Positions 28,744 to 40,918 of a DNA stretch of 64,000 nucleotides are shown here, piece by piece (positions within the stretch are counted from its first letter, which is position 1; every line of letters begins with the position of its first letter). The notes under the pieces were generated by a model. It did not search any database. It was not told the origin of the DNA and saw only the letters and a program-made list of their open reading frames with translations. Source of the stretch: Jacaranda mimosifolia (lineage: Eukaryota > Streptophyta > Magnoliopsida > Lamiales > Bignoniaceae); contig CM032126.1 in NCBI GenBank assembly GCA_018894105.1, forward strand, positions 5,173,001 to 5,237,000. The letters are read 5' to 3'. The position numbers and the translations under genes were made by a program.

Positions 28744-31700
28744 TCACTGATGGGTTTCCAGTCCCATCCCCAACCTGAATTTATGAATTGAGGACAAATC
28801 AAGTCCTTTGGTTAAAGGGTCTGCAATGTTGTCCTTGGATCCGACAAAATCAATTGCAATAACCCTATCAGACACTAACTCCTTTATAGATTTTAATCTA
28901 ACTTGGATGTGTCTCTTAGTCTTTTGATTGAACTTTGAACTACTGATCTTTGTAATTGTGGTTTGATTGTCACAATGTACAGCAATTCCCGGAAGAGGTT
29001 TGGTTACCATCGGCAATTGTACTATCAGCCCATATAACCATTCTGCCTCTGTCCCAGTTGTGTCCAAAGCACACAACTCAGCCTCAAAGGTGGACCAAGT
29101 TATCAAAGTCTGTTTAGAAGACTTCCAAGAGACAGCGCCTCCACCTAAGGTAAATACATACCCTGTACACCCATTACTTCCGGAGTTTTTGGCAATCCAG
29201 CTAGCGTCACTAAACCCTTCCAGCACTGCAGGAAATCTCTTGTAGTGCAAGGCTAGTGATGCTGAACCCTTTAGATATCTAAGTACCCTATCCAAAGTCT
29301 CCAAATGAGTTCAATTAGGACAGCTTGTATATCTAGCAAGCTTAGAGACTGCAAATGAGATATCTGGTCTTGAGCCGTTTGCAAGATACTGCAAGCTACC
29401 AATTATTTGAGAATACCTCAACTGAGACACTGGTACACCAGTTTCATTCTTAAAGAGAGCCACTGAAGGATCATATGGTGTTTTTGCGATTCTACTTTGT
29501 TTATAGCCAAATTTCTCAATTATCTTCTCAACGTAGTGAGACTGAGAGACTGTTATACCTTCAGTTGAACAAGTCAACTTAAGTCCAAGAATCATTTCCG
29601 CAACACATATATCTTTCATTTCAAACTTGTTCTTTAAGAAACATTTAGTCTCATTGAAAATCTCAATGTTGGTTCCAAACAGCAGAATGTCATCTACATA
29701 CAGGCATAACACAATACAGTTATCACCTTTAACTTTGCAGTAGACGCACTTGTCATTATCGTTAACTATGAAACCGAATGACAATATTGTTTTGTCAAAC
29801 TTTTCATGCCATTGTTTAGGAGCTTGTTTCAAACCATAAAGTGATTTAACAAGCTTGCAAACTTTCCGCTCATTTCCAGAAGCTACAAATCCCTCAGGCT
29901 GATCCATATAATTTTCTTCCTCAAGATCACCATACAGAAAGGCTGTTTTCACATCTATCTGGTGAATGGGGAAATCATATATGGAAGCCAGTGCTATTAG
30001 CACTCAGATAGTAATCAAACGAGCTATTGGGGAATAGGTGTCGAAGTAATCTATTCCCTCATTTTGCCTAAACCCTTTAGCAACTAGCCTGGCCTTAAAC
30101 TTATCAACAGTTCCGTCAGACTTAAGTTTATTTTTGAAGATCCACTTGCTTCCTATAGTAGTACACCCCGGAGAGAGATCGACTAATTCCTATGTCCTAT
30201 TCGAGATAATAGAATCCATCTCACTCTTAATGGCTTCCTTCCAATGCTTAGCTTCAGGGGAAGCCATAGCATCCTTGAAAGTAACAGGATCACCCTCGAC
30301 ATTGTAAGTAACAAAGTCACTTCCAAAGTCCTTAGTGATTCTAGCCCTTTTACTTCGTCTGGGTTCATCCAATTCTTCAGGAACTGTGTCAGTACTACTA
30401 GGACCAGCCCCCACATTTGACATCTTTTCCACATGATCCGGAATCGATGTAGACTCAAGGGTTGAATCTAAAGAAACATTTTGAGGTATCCCAGTCTTCA
30501 TGGGAAACACGTTCTCAAAGAACGTAGCATCGCGAAATTGACTATAGTGTTCGCATCTATGCCCAGAATTTCTGATTTAATAACCAAAAATCGCATAGCA
30601 TAAGATGTTTCTACATAGCCTAGAAAGACCGCATCAACAGTTTTAGGACCTAGTTTCTTCCTCTTGTGTTCAGGGACTAGAACTTTTGCAAGACAGCCCC
30701 ACACTCAGAAGTATTTTAGACTAGGTTTCCTGCATTTCCAGAATTCAAATGGAGTGCTTTCTTTATGTTTCAAGGGAACTCTATTCAGAATATGGCAAAC
30801 CGTATTCAGAGCTTCCCCCCACATGTACTTGGGCAATCCAGAATTCAAAAGCAAACTGTTAATCATGTCTATAAAGGTTCTATTCTTTCGCTCAGGTATC
30901 CCATTCAAAGCGGGAGAATAAGGAGCAGTTTCTTCATGAATTATGCCAAAATTACGACAATATTCATGAAATGGGTTGGACCCATACTCTCCACCCCTAT
31001 CTAACCTTAACCGTTTAAGTTTTTTACCAGTTTGTGTTTCGGCTTCATTTTTGAACATAATGAACTTATCTAGTGTTTCATCTTTATGTTTTAGTAAATA
31101 AACATAACAAAACCTACTGCTATCATCTATGAAGGTGATAAAGTATCTTTTATTGTCTTTTGTTAAGACTCCATTGAACTCACAAATATCTGTGTGCACT
31201 AAGTCAAGAATTTTAGTTGGCCTTTCAACTGAGTGGTAAGGCTTTCTACCTTGCTTGGCTTCAACACAGATTTGACATTTATGACCACGTTCAATATCAT
31301 GTTTAGGAATTAAATTTAAGTTCATCATTCTTTTGACCAAACTATAATTCTAGTGTCCTAAACGATTATGCCAAACTGATGAATTCTCAATAATGTTAAT
31401 AACAGGAGAATTAGAAAAATCAACTTTATTAGAACCAATAATGTTCTCAACTCTTAACTTAAACAAACCATTGGAAAGATAGCCTTTACAAATAAAAGTG
31501 CCGTAATGTAAAATTACAACTTTAATTGATTTGAAAGAAATTTCATAACCCTCCCTAACTATTACAGAACCACTTATTATGTTTCTTCGAACTGCTGGGA
31601 CGTGATGCACCCTTAGCAGAGATAGTGTGCGCCCCGAAGGAAATTTCAGGTCCACGCGTCCTATCCCATACACGTTGGCAGCACTTGAGTTCCCTATCGT

Positions 31701-32741
31701 CACAGTCCTTCCGCTAACAGGCTGGTAAGACACAAACAGTGATTTATCAGCACAAACGTGCACATTAGCACCAGTGTCTATCAGCCAATCATATGGTTCA
31801 TAGATAGAGAATAATTCGGGTTTGCAAGAAACATACTCATCAATGGATGCATCAAGAATTCCAGCTTCGCTGGTGTCTCCAACAATCATGTTGACCACTG
31901 GTCCAGCAGACTGGGCTTTAGCCTTGGCTTTCTTGGAGGGACACTCCTTAGCCCAATGCCCCTTTTGTCCACAATTCCAGCAAGGCCTATTTGCCTTTGG
32001 TTTCTTATTCATTTTGGCTTTTCCCTTATCGATGGATTTAGAGTTTGAGTTCATGTTGACTTTCTTCTTTCCTATTATTACATTCGCCTTCGGATGATAT
32101 TCAATAGGAACAATATGTGTTTGATTTATGTGCTCCTCATCAATACTTATGGCAATCATCAGATCATCTAGAGTCAGTTTCCCTTTTTGATGCTTCAGAG
32201 TCATGGTGAAACTTTCCCATGATTTAGGGAACTTATCGACAATCGACATGACCATAAATTTTTCTGGAAGTTTCATTTCAGCATCAGCTAAGGAATGCTC
32301 TAAATTGATCAATTCATGTGTCTGTTCAGATATAGACCTGCTCTCAACCATCTGATACTTCAGGAATTTGGAAACTGAATAATTTTCGAGCCCTTGCTCT
32401 TCAGTATTGTATTTCCTATCCAGTTCATCCCATAAAGATTTAGCAGTATAGGAATCAGAACAGTATACATCAAAGAGTGTATCAGACAGAGCTGACAGAA
32501 TCACTCCTCGAACAATCTGATCCTTAGTTTTCCAATCAGCTATTTCTTTAGTTTTGGGATTAGTTTCAGTTGGTTCTGGCATGGTCAACTGAATCAATGA
32601 AAGAAGACCTTTCACCGTCAGCCAGATTTTCATGCGATGTTGCCAACGCCTAAAATACTGGCCCGTGAATTTTTCTGGCAGTCCGGAAAGGTCAACTTTC
32701 GCTAACACAATATCACCAATAGCATGCGAAAATGAAGCCAT
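28744..32741 (-). pseudogene. Copia gag-pol polyprotein, interrupted
   Basis: Starts at ATG 32741 (MASFSHAIG). In order: gag with a CCHC zinc knuckle (CWNCGQKGHWAKEC), aspartic protease (WLIDTGANVHV), GAG-pre-integrase (VWHNRLGH), integrase with HTD, DRGGEY and ERKN acidic residues, reverse transcriptase with YVDD, and RNase H, ending ...GLETHQ at 28744. Breaks: TAG at 31350-31352, TGA at 30705-30707, a one-base deletion near 30535, TAG at 30190-30192, TGA at 30004-30006, and TGA at 29311-29313. All stops are in the frame shared by the pieces on either side, except for the shift near 30535. Domain motifs themselves are intact, so decay is recent or limited. Confidence 0.92.
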
Positions 32742-32768
32742 CACAGTCCTATAACAGAATATCTAGGC

Positions 32769-32895
32769 AAGATATGCAGGCAAGATTCCTAGATAGGATA
32801 TCTACTCAGAAATATCAGGCAAGATTCCTAGACAGGATCTCTAATCAGAATTTCAACAGATAAAAATGCACGAACTAAAATTGTTTCTTCAAGAT
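32769..32895 (-). repeat. Copia leader with 39-bp tandem repeat
   Basis: Between the 5' LTR remnant and gag. The unit CAGGCAAGATTCCTAGA begins at about 32777 and again at 32816, a period of 39 bp, with a third weak trace upstream. A short near-repeat straddles the LTR edge (CAAGATTGTTGTTTCCAAGATT, read in two halves). No TGGTATCAGAGC-type primer site is present. Confidence 0.55.
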
Positions 32896-33082
32896 TGTTG
32901 TTTCCAAGATTTATGCCAACATGCAGTAATCCAAAGCAATAAACAAATATTGCAAGTCATATTATCAGGAATGGATCAGATAATCACAGTTAAGGCAATA
33001 CGTGCGTTTTTATCAATATAAAATCCAAATAAAGCATGCGGTATAAGAATTAAACATACAACATGCGTTATCAGAATTTAAA
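32896..33082 (-). repeat. 5' LTR remnant of the Copia element
   Basis: Matches 26710-26896 at all but three positions over 187 bp. Similarity stops abruptly after GAATTTAAA, inside the 29-bp tandem repeat of the LTR; the remaining 1.3 kb of the LTR is missing and replaced by unrelated MITE-like sequence. Confidence 0.85.
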
Positions 33083-33515
33083 TGAGGCTACATTTTGGAT
33101 AAATGGCGGAGACTACTTTGGGAGAATGTGTTTTAAAAAGTGAAATTGAGATGCCAATCAATTATTTTCTAGGATGGTGGCAAATATTTTGAAATGAAAT
33201 TGTTTGTTTGAAAATATTTTGTTGGAGAAAAAATTTACTGTAATTGTGATCAAATTCATCGTTTTTTTGTTGATTTGTGGGTGAAATTATTTTTTAATAA
33301 TTTATTAATTTATATTTATAATTACATGATTGATGTGTGTGTGTATATATATTTATAACAATTGATATATGTATATATTTAGGGTTTAGAGGTGTTTTGA
33401 ACGTTTTATTAAGGGTATTTTGGGTAAAAAGTTGAATGTCTTAGAAGATCAAAATGAGAAATGTGGAATTACATTTGCTGTTACTCTGGGAATTAAGTTG
33501 TAACCAAACAAAGCC
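33083..33515. mobile_element. Right part of a MITE, left end missing
   Basis: The right end reads GTAACCAAACAAAGCC, like the ends of the elements at 35411-35851 and 43304-43773. Internal phrases (TTTGGGAGAATG, GTTTGTTTGAAAATATTTTG) also resemble those copies. The expected left end with TTTGGTT is not present before the Copia remnant, so the element is truncated at the junction. Confidence 0.5.
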
Positions 33516-33734
33516 TCAATTTATTTTCATTCGGGCAAGGAGCCCACTAACATGCTTGTGTTCGTACCTATACATAATCTATATGCGTATGTACGTATAT
33601 ATGAAGACAAAGATTAATAAATGTTTGTCATTTCGCCTTTTATTTGATGGCTGCCTCTCTCATCATCTGGATCGATGACAATTCTGTGGACACCGTTCGA
33701 CGAATTTGTTCTTTGGATCCATTACAAAAAATTA

Positions 33735-34001
33735 GAAAATGTTTGGATATATTTTGCGATGTTTTAGATTGTATATTTTAGATAAATGAATTTTACAAGT
33801 GTGATTAGAGAATGTGACAATAAAATTAGAAAATTAGATGAATATTTGTTTATATTTTAAAAAATAATTAGAATATATTTTAAAAAGTATTTATATATTT
33901 ATTTATATTTTGATAGAAGGTATTTTTAAAACAAAAATTTAATATATTTTTGAAATTATTTTGAACGAAGTGTTTTCTATCTCAAAATATAACAAACATC
34001 C
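33735..34001. mobile_element. Small MITE-like element
   Basis: Facing ends GAAAATGTTTGGATATATTTTG and CAAAATATAACAAACATCC form an imperfect inverted repeat. The inside is AT-rich and non-coding. Boundaries are approximate. Confidence 0.45.
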
Positions 34002-35410
34002 TATTAATTACTTTTCACATTTAAAGTCCAGCTATATTGCACTAAGAGACATTTTCTTTTTCTCTTCCGGTTCTGACAACGGCATTGACTTTGCCATTAT
34101 TATTTTTCTATTTCTTTGCTTCTTTTGAGGGGAAAAAAAAAAGAAAGAAAAACACAGAAAAATGAAGATATTTGATTCTGGTTTTTATTTTTACTTTTAT
34201 TTTTTTTCCCATGCAATCTTGTTTACTCTTAGCTCCAAAAAAATGGGGAATTATATAGTTTATTTCAACAAAGTGGTAATAATTATATGAGATAAAAATG
34301 ATGCATTATAAAGTAAAAGTTGGATGTTATTATAGTCACTAATCAATTAATTGAATGGCATCGCTCTCACGCTCATATATATATATATATATATATATGT
34401 AAGATCTAAAGTTAAGACTTGAACCAACCTTAGGTTCGTGTGTGCATGTGTGCTTATTTATTTAAAATAAATAAATAACAGGACATTTTGATTAGCTTAT
34501 AATTTTCTTATAAATGTTTGTTTAAAAGTTTATAAAATGTTATAAACTATCTGGTAAAATTCTTTGAAGAAAAAGAACTTGTAAACCTTCAAAATAAAAT
34601 ATTAGAAATTTATCTTATAAGTTCTTTTAAAAAATAAAAAAAATTGATCACTTAATTTTAAAATTTTAAAAAAGCAATTTAATATTAACCACATTAATGA
34701 TAAAATTATCATTGTTAATATTTTATAAATTTCAAGATCTCATTTTATGCAAATATTTTAGGAATTCATTTTTAAAAATAAGATCTAAAATTTTATAAAT
34801 TCAAAAAATATTTTACAAAATATAAGAAATTATAAAGTCCCTTGAATAAATTTAGCCAAATTTCGAATAAATAACTTTGGCTAAAGCCTCCTGGGTATAC
34901 GCCAAATTAAATAGCATAACATGAATGAAAACAAAGGAAAGTACACCCTCTCAATTTATAGCCAAATTAAATAGTATAACACGAAAACCAAAACAAAAAC
35001 AAAACAAAAGTTCAAAACGTACTGACTGTTGAGTGTTGACGTTCAGGAAGTACATTTAGTACAGAAAACGTTCATGGAATATCTATTAGTTATTGCCTCA
35101 ATTTCACGTACGATACTGAATTGTACATGCAGATTGCAGAGGCGCCCTTAATAATTTTTTTTCCATTTAATTTTTTTTTCTTTTTCATTAAGTGCCCATT
35201 TAGTTTTGTTTTCAAAATCTCTTTCCATTTTCTACTGAAATAAAAACAAAAAATTATCAATTTCTTCCTTATTTTCACAAATATTTTCTCTTACAAAATA
35301 TTCTCCAACATGACCAAAACACACTATTACACTCTCTCTCATTTTTCACTTTTCATCATTTTTTATTTTCTCCTACTAATATTTACACGACTTTTAATAC
35401 AAAACACTAT
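34002..35410. other. AT-rich spacer
   Basis: No gene seen. Holds an (AT)n tract at about 34375-34398. At about 34488-34860 there is a worn repeat whose phrases (TTATAAAATGTTATAAACT and similar) recall 3475-4090 and 42843-43240. A near-duplicate phrase GCCAAATTAAATAG(C/T)ATAACA occurs at about 34900 and 34963. Confidence 0.5.
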
Positions 35411-35851
35411 GACTTTGTTTGGTTGTAAACCCCCAATATATTTTTCAACTCCCAAAACTTAAACAAACAAACACTACACATTCCCCAATTTTACTTTCAA
35501 AATACAAAATTTATTTCCAAAAAATCCCTACTATCCCCAACTTCACATCATTCTCCAAGGTACCAGACATTCTTTCATCAGTACAAATATATACATATAC
35601 TACCACTCATACAATTTATATATATACATATATAAATAATTTTAAAATATTCATTTAACCCCCAAATCTAACAAAAAAGTCATTGATGTGACATCTTATC
35701 CCTCTAAAACACAAACAAACAAACCATTTTCTTCCAATTTATTCTCCCAAAATACAAACAAACAACTATAACATTCCTCAATCCCACTACCCAAAATCCA
35801 TTCTCCCAAAATATTTTGGAAGAATGGCTCAATTCACAACCAAACATAGCC
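35411..35851. mobile_element. MITE with GTTTGGTTGT ends
   Basis: Left end GACTTTGTTTGGTTGTAAAC; right end CACAACCAAACATAGCC, giving an inverted repeat of about 17 bp with mismatches. TAT stands on both sides (35408-35410 and 35852-35854) as a possible 3-bp duplication. It contains the ORF-like stretch at 35419, which is only shadow coding. Confidence 0.65.
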
Positions 35852-37636
35852 TATATTTTTTAAATACAACTCATTTTTAATCCTATATAATTATTACATT
35901 TTAAATAAAACCTCCAAATGATATTTTATTTTCAAAAATATATTTATAACCAACTTTTTACTTATGTATTGAAAAGACATCATTAATCTCCATACTAATA
36001 GTCAGTACAAAAGGCACCATGCATAGTTAAAAAAATTGAAATGGGAAATTATTAATGTCAATTTCAGGAGTGGTGGGGGACAACAATGTAAAGGGGCCTA
36101 ATTTATTTTTTTTTATAATTATATGTAGTAATCATCAGAGAATCGTGATTGTCCAAAACACGTGGAAGGTGCAGAGAGTAGATAATTGATCTTTGGTACC
36201 ACGTGTGTGGACAGATGCGGTGACTGTGTAAGTTGTGTCCAGCCCCGACGGGCTCAGCCACTGGTCACCGTCCCCACACCGTCCCTGTCACGTGCTTTGG
36301 CCGGCACCGCCACTTTTGGACTTGGAGGGTTGCTTCCCGCCTCCTATTTGACTCTTTTACTTTTTTCTATGGATTTTACTTATTACATAAGTTTCGAAAA
36401 TATTCATCCAATTAATTAGGAATTGAGTTTATATAATTGGATTTATATTCTAAAATCACGTAAAAGAAATTCTTATACCAAATTAGTATTTGGAGATAGA
36501 GAGAAAAAAATATTAGGAGAACATTTAGAATAATACAAGACATTTAGTACTCCTTGTCATTTGTTACAATGTCATGATTGCAATAGCCTAATAATCTGAA
36601 CTTTTTGAATAAAATTAATTTAATGAGTAAGGATATAAACGAATTTAGTTGACCCGCGAGTTCAGTTCGAATCAGCTTGACTTGAGTTCATTCATGCTAA
36701 ATCTTTTTCTCGCACTGTTTTTTAATAGTTTGTATTTAATTTTAAGATTCACCGTTAATATGTATATAAATATATAGTGATTTGTAATTTTTGGTGAGTT
36801 TATTTATGATGGACTATCATATTTACGATCAATTAATAAATATCATAATTAATTTATAAAATTGAAATATTCAAAATTAAATTATTTTATTAAATTTAAA
36901 AGTTTGAGTTTGAATTTAAATTCGTAGTGGCTCATTAAATTAAGTTGAGTTTCGATTGAGATTTTTATCCAAATCCAACTAACTCTTCTCAATTCAATTA
37001 CAGTTTTATTAGATTGCGAATTGGGTTCAAATTAATTGAAATGGATTTGGAAAGGCCCTAACCTAAAAAATCTTATAAAAATATGCATAATTTCGATGGC
37101 ACTTTTGGGAATACTCTCGTCAGGTTTGTTATGCAATATATATTATACTATTTCTCAATATCCAAAATATTAAAAAGGGAAATATAAATATGTGGGGTGC
37201 CAACGCACCCATCCACCAGCAATGCTTAATGCCCAAAATCTATACAAGAATGGACCCTGCAGACTGCAGTGTCATCCAAGAATTACACCACCCCACCAAT
37301 GAACACATTAGGGTAAGAAGTTGTCTTGTCAAAGCCACCAACAATGTCCTTTCTGGGACACATTGTCCGGATCCCATCCTAATTCAATTATGATTTGATA
37401 TAATAATATCTATCCAATCAACATGAAGTGGAGGCTTTGGGATCAAACTTCTCCATTCTTTCTACATTGATCTACACTGCAAAATGACCGTCTTATCCTC
37501 CCCTCACCACACCAAATTACCAATTGCCAAGGGACAACATTATATTCCACATCTAGCTAACATTGTATATTCCTTATCTAACATTGACCTTTTTTGCCTC
37601 TTTAATTATTTTTTTTCCAAATTTAACCTAATGCTT
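35852..37636. other. Spacer with a GC-rich G-box cluster
   Basis: Mostly AT-rich, without a recognisable gene. The block at about 36155-36350 is GC-richer and carries three CACGTG motifs (36159-36164, 36200-36205, 36289-36294). The blocks at 37190-37380 and 37440-37570 are also less AT-rich but show no family resemblance. Confidence 0.5.
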
Positions 37637-37992
37637 GGGGCCGTTTGGTTTTGTTTTTTAGAGTTATTTTTATTTTTTGGTGAAAAAAATAATAAAAAAT
37701 TAGTTATAAATGCATTTTTAAAAATAAAATGTTGTTTAGAGGTTTTATTTAAAATGTAATGATTATGTATGGTTGAAAATGAATTGTATTTGAAAAATAT
37801 AGTGTTTTTACATTAAAAGTTGTCGTGCAAATGTTAGTATGAGAAAATAAAAAGTAAAAATATAATAGTGCATTTGGAAAAATATGCTAAAAATAAAAAA
37901 AATTATAAAAATAGAAAAGAAATTGGTAGCTTTTTATTTTTGTTTTCATGAGAAAATAAAAAAAGAGCTTTAAAAACAAAATCAAACGGGCG
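37637..37992. mobile_element. Tourist-like MITE 4
   Basis: Starts GGGGCCGTTTGGTTTTGTTTT and ends AAAACAAAATCAAACGGGCG, a clear inverted repeat with the Tourist core. CTT flanks both sides (37634-37636 and 37993-37995). 356 bp, AT-rich inside, no coding potential. Confidence 0.72.
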
Positions 37993-38167
37993 CTTAGACT
38001 TTGATGTACTGTAGTTGAGGGAACTTGAAAAGCTTTTTGGGGTTTCAAATAGTCTTTTAAAGTTTACATAATTACTTGCAGCACGTAAGAAAATACTAGT
38101 CAATCATGGTATTCCTTTAGATATTTATATTTGCAATGTGAGCCAGCCAAAAAGAAATTTCTTTATG

Positions 38168-38214
<47 letters not shown>

Positions 38215-39773
38215 TCGGGAAAATACATTTTCTTTATGTATACATAATTGACATGAGAATATGACTACTGCCATTCAAAAACATAATATTTTCCGAACAT
38301 TTAAACCGACTTAATTAAGGAAAACATGTAAATTGGAATATTGGTTCATACATTGTGTCATAAAGGCTTAGATGTACCTATTTATCAGCCACAGTTTACT
38401 ACCAAAAGTGTTGTCTGTAATGTTCTTGTCACTGGGAATTTCTAAATATGCACCCCATAATTTACACCTATAATTTTGTTTTTTACCTTCTTTTCTCCAA
38501 ACATTAATTTGAGCTTTTGAGGTTTTTGTTGAGCAACCCTCAACAACCTTAATTCCTTGCTCAATTTCAAGTTCCAAATTTAGATTGTCAAGACCTACAT
38601 TTTCTGAATTCAACATTCCAATTAGAACAAATATTTTTTAAACTCTGCATGTATATAACTTAACAAGTAATCAATTGACCCAATGATATCATCCTCACAT
38701 TTTGATGTGTGAGGTTTAAAGTTCATATCTTAACGAACTTTAGCTGCGTTTGTATATGAATAAATATTAAAATTAAAAAAAAAAACCTTATAATTTGAAA
38801 AATCAAAATAAAATTCAAAAAATTCTACTGAGGACAATAACGATAAAACAATACATGCAAAAATTTACATTTATAAATCATCTTCAACATCTTGCAATTT
38901 TAGCAAAGTGTGACACAAACAAAAATGATAACATCGATCATTAAATACACACACAAATTCCACATCCAAAAAGGAGAAAAAAAGGTGGCAAATGATAAAG
39001 AAAGATCCAAAATACTGCCCTAGCAAAGAGGTAACCTAAGGTGAAACAATGGCCTCAAAGTTGTCAAGAGGAAGGCTCCTCCATCTTTGCATGCACATAT
39101 GTCCAATGTCGCCATTCGGCCATAAATTCATAAGGCGGCATGGCAACTACCCTAATGAAGTTAAGAAACATTAATGTCTAAAGTTTGATTAACATATATT
39201 ATAAAGACACATAGCTTAACTTTGTTGATGATAAAACTTGTCGAAATTCCAGGAAAAAAGGAGCGGGAAAATGTTCGGACACGTGTGCGGTGGAGATGGT
39301 TGGTTTGAACGCACGGAAGATGATTGATGCATGCATTATTCATGAATGACTTCTGCATTTGATGTTGATGTCACAATAGACATAGCTCTTCGAAGGCCTA
39401 ACCTTGACTACACTAAACATGGTTTCATCAAGAAGTAGACATGATTTGGTGAGTACATATAGAGTAGGCTTAGTTTTTGTCAAAAAAAATCTTTTAAAAC
39501 ATTTATTATCTTATAGATTCTTTAGATTATGTAATAAAAAATTTAATATTGAAATTTTCAAAATCAAAGAATATAATATTTAATTCAAAACTAATATTTT
39601 ATCAACTCGATTTTTTTAGTTTGACTATATTAGTTCATGACTGCAAAGGAATATATTAACAATAAAAAGTTAAGAGACAATATAAAAAATGGCAATAATA
39701 ACATATATTAGGTGACAATACATAATAAGTGGCAATTTTGTTTTTGCATTGATAATGTCTTATTATAAATATA
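37993..39773. other. AT-rich spacer
   Basis: No gene recognised. Includes the CA microsatellite at 38171-38213. An 82-codon minus-strand frame at 38368-38616 has protein-like composition (GLDNLNLELEIEQGIKVVEG) but matches nothing I know and has no visible partner exons. Confidence 0.5.
38171..38213. repeat. (AC)n microsatellite
   Basis: About 21 uninterrupted AC units, the cleanest dinucleotide repeat in the window. Confidence 0.95.
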
Positions 39774-40522
39774 TACTACAAAAATTAGAATCTATAGTTG
39801 TCACTATTTACAATGAATAATACATATTTATGATAATATCTTTATTGTTACTATATAAATACACTTCATAATTTTTCCTCTATCTCGAAATAATCTCTAT
39901 GGATTGACTTGCAGTAGTCTATCGACCAATACACAGATCCTATAGATGTAAGTCCTACTGCCAATCTAGATACAATAACGAATTAAATAGGGTTTTTATT
40001 ACAATTGAACTCGTAAAGGAATTATTATGATGAAATAAATTTTTGTATGCTTAATATATGTAAATAATGACAACTTTTATAATCTCACTTAACACATCAT
40101 TACTAATCATCTACTTCATAGAAATTGTAAAAATAAGTGTACAAGGAAAAAAAAAAACATTAGTGATAAAATCGTAAGTGACAAAAGATTTCATTTCGCC
40201 ACCCTAATTAATAATTTTTACAAATATAATATTGGTGACAACAATATTTAAGTTGTCACTATAATTGACAATAATTTTTATCACAAATTATTGTTATAAA
40301 ATTTTCTTTATCGCTACAGGTGTGTCATTAATCATCAAGAGTGACAACTTAAAACATAAATTTTTGTTTCTATTAAATTATTCTCTAACATATCAAAAGC
40401 TATTATCACTTAAAAGATATCATTAGTGACAAACTAAAAGTTACTTTTACTTAATATATATCATTTGTAATAATTATGGTATTATACCCTTTTTTTTCAC
40501 TAATATCATATCTTTCATAGTG
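39774..40522. mobile_element. CACTA-like non-autonomous element, degraded
   Basis: Right end reads TTTCATAGTG, the complement of a CACTA start. The left end reads TACTACAAAAATTAG, a one-base variant of CACTACAAAAA. The inside repeats short subterminal motifs, GTGACAA and its complement TTGTCAC, in both orientations (for instance near 39802, 40184, 40234, 40254, 40339 and 40424), as CACTA elements do. Similar motifs just left of the left end (39670-39740) suggest a larger or nested element. No transposase seen. Confidence 0.55.
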
Positions 40523-40791
40523 GTACTTTTAATAATTAATTTTAGCATATTTTATAAGCTTCATACATAAACTTTTTCTAAAATAATATTCTTAACCAAT
40601 ACCCTTTTAGTCACTCAACCCCACTTGGACGGACTAGCGGCAGCGAAGCAAACACTTGGTTTTATCAAAACTTTTATCCAATCTTTACATTTATGTCAAG
40701 TATTTTTCAAGAAGTGTGGAATTTTGTGGTCTAGTTAATAATGAGAAAGTTTAGGGGTAGTCATGTAACTTTCCTTTCTCTTTTGGCCCTT

Positions 40792-40800
40792 TATAAAAGA
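40792..40800 (+). promoter_or_regulatory. TATA box of the ABCG22 gene
   Basis: TATAAAAGA follows a mixed stretch and lies about 120 bp before a good leader-intron donor at 40919. That position fits a transcription start near 40825. It is the best TATA candidate upstream of the ABCG22 start codon. Confidence 0.5.
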
Positions 40801-40918
40801 GAGCTTTTCTGCACATTTATGGTTTTATATTTAGTTTCCCTTCAGCAATTCCTACTCAACATTCAACAATACTTCTTCTGCCCTCCTAACTTTTTGGCCA
40901 AGTTAGTGGTAAGCTGCA

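Larger units (their letters stand above)
26710..33082 (-). mobile_element. Ty1/Copia LTR retrotransposon, decayed, 5' LTR truncated
   Basis: The element reads on the minus strand. The intact 3' LTR is at 26710-28194; the 5' LTR survives only as its last 187 bp (32896-33082). Between them lie gag, protease, integrase, reverse transcriptase and RNase H in Copia order. Behind the pol region, a G-rich run on the minus strand (complement of CAATCCCCCAC, about 28193-28203) is the likely polypurine tract directly before the 3' LTR. The Tork lineage is suggested by the RT segment (KQAPKQWHEKFD). Five in-frame stops and one frameshift break the polyprotein, so it cannot move by itself. No standard initiator-Met primer binding site follows the 5' LTR. 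Confidence 0.92.

Noticed and set aside
26497..33515. Idea that the Copia element split one single MITE
   Set aside because: The two flanking halves belong to different MITE families by their ends and inner sequence, so two separate truncated elements fit better.
38161..38213. CA repeat considered as a CRISPR-like or regulatory array
   Set aside because: Plain dinucleotide microsatellite without spacers.
38368..38616. 82-codon minus-strand frame with protein-like composition
   Set aside because: No known family, no neighbouring exons and no promoter features; kept only as a remark.
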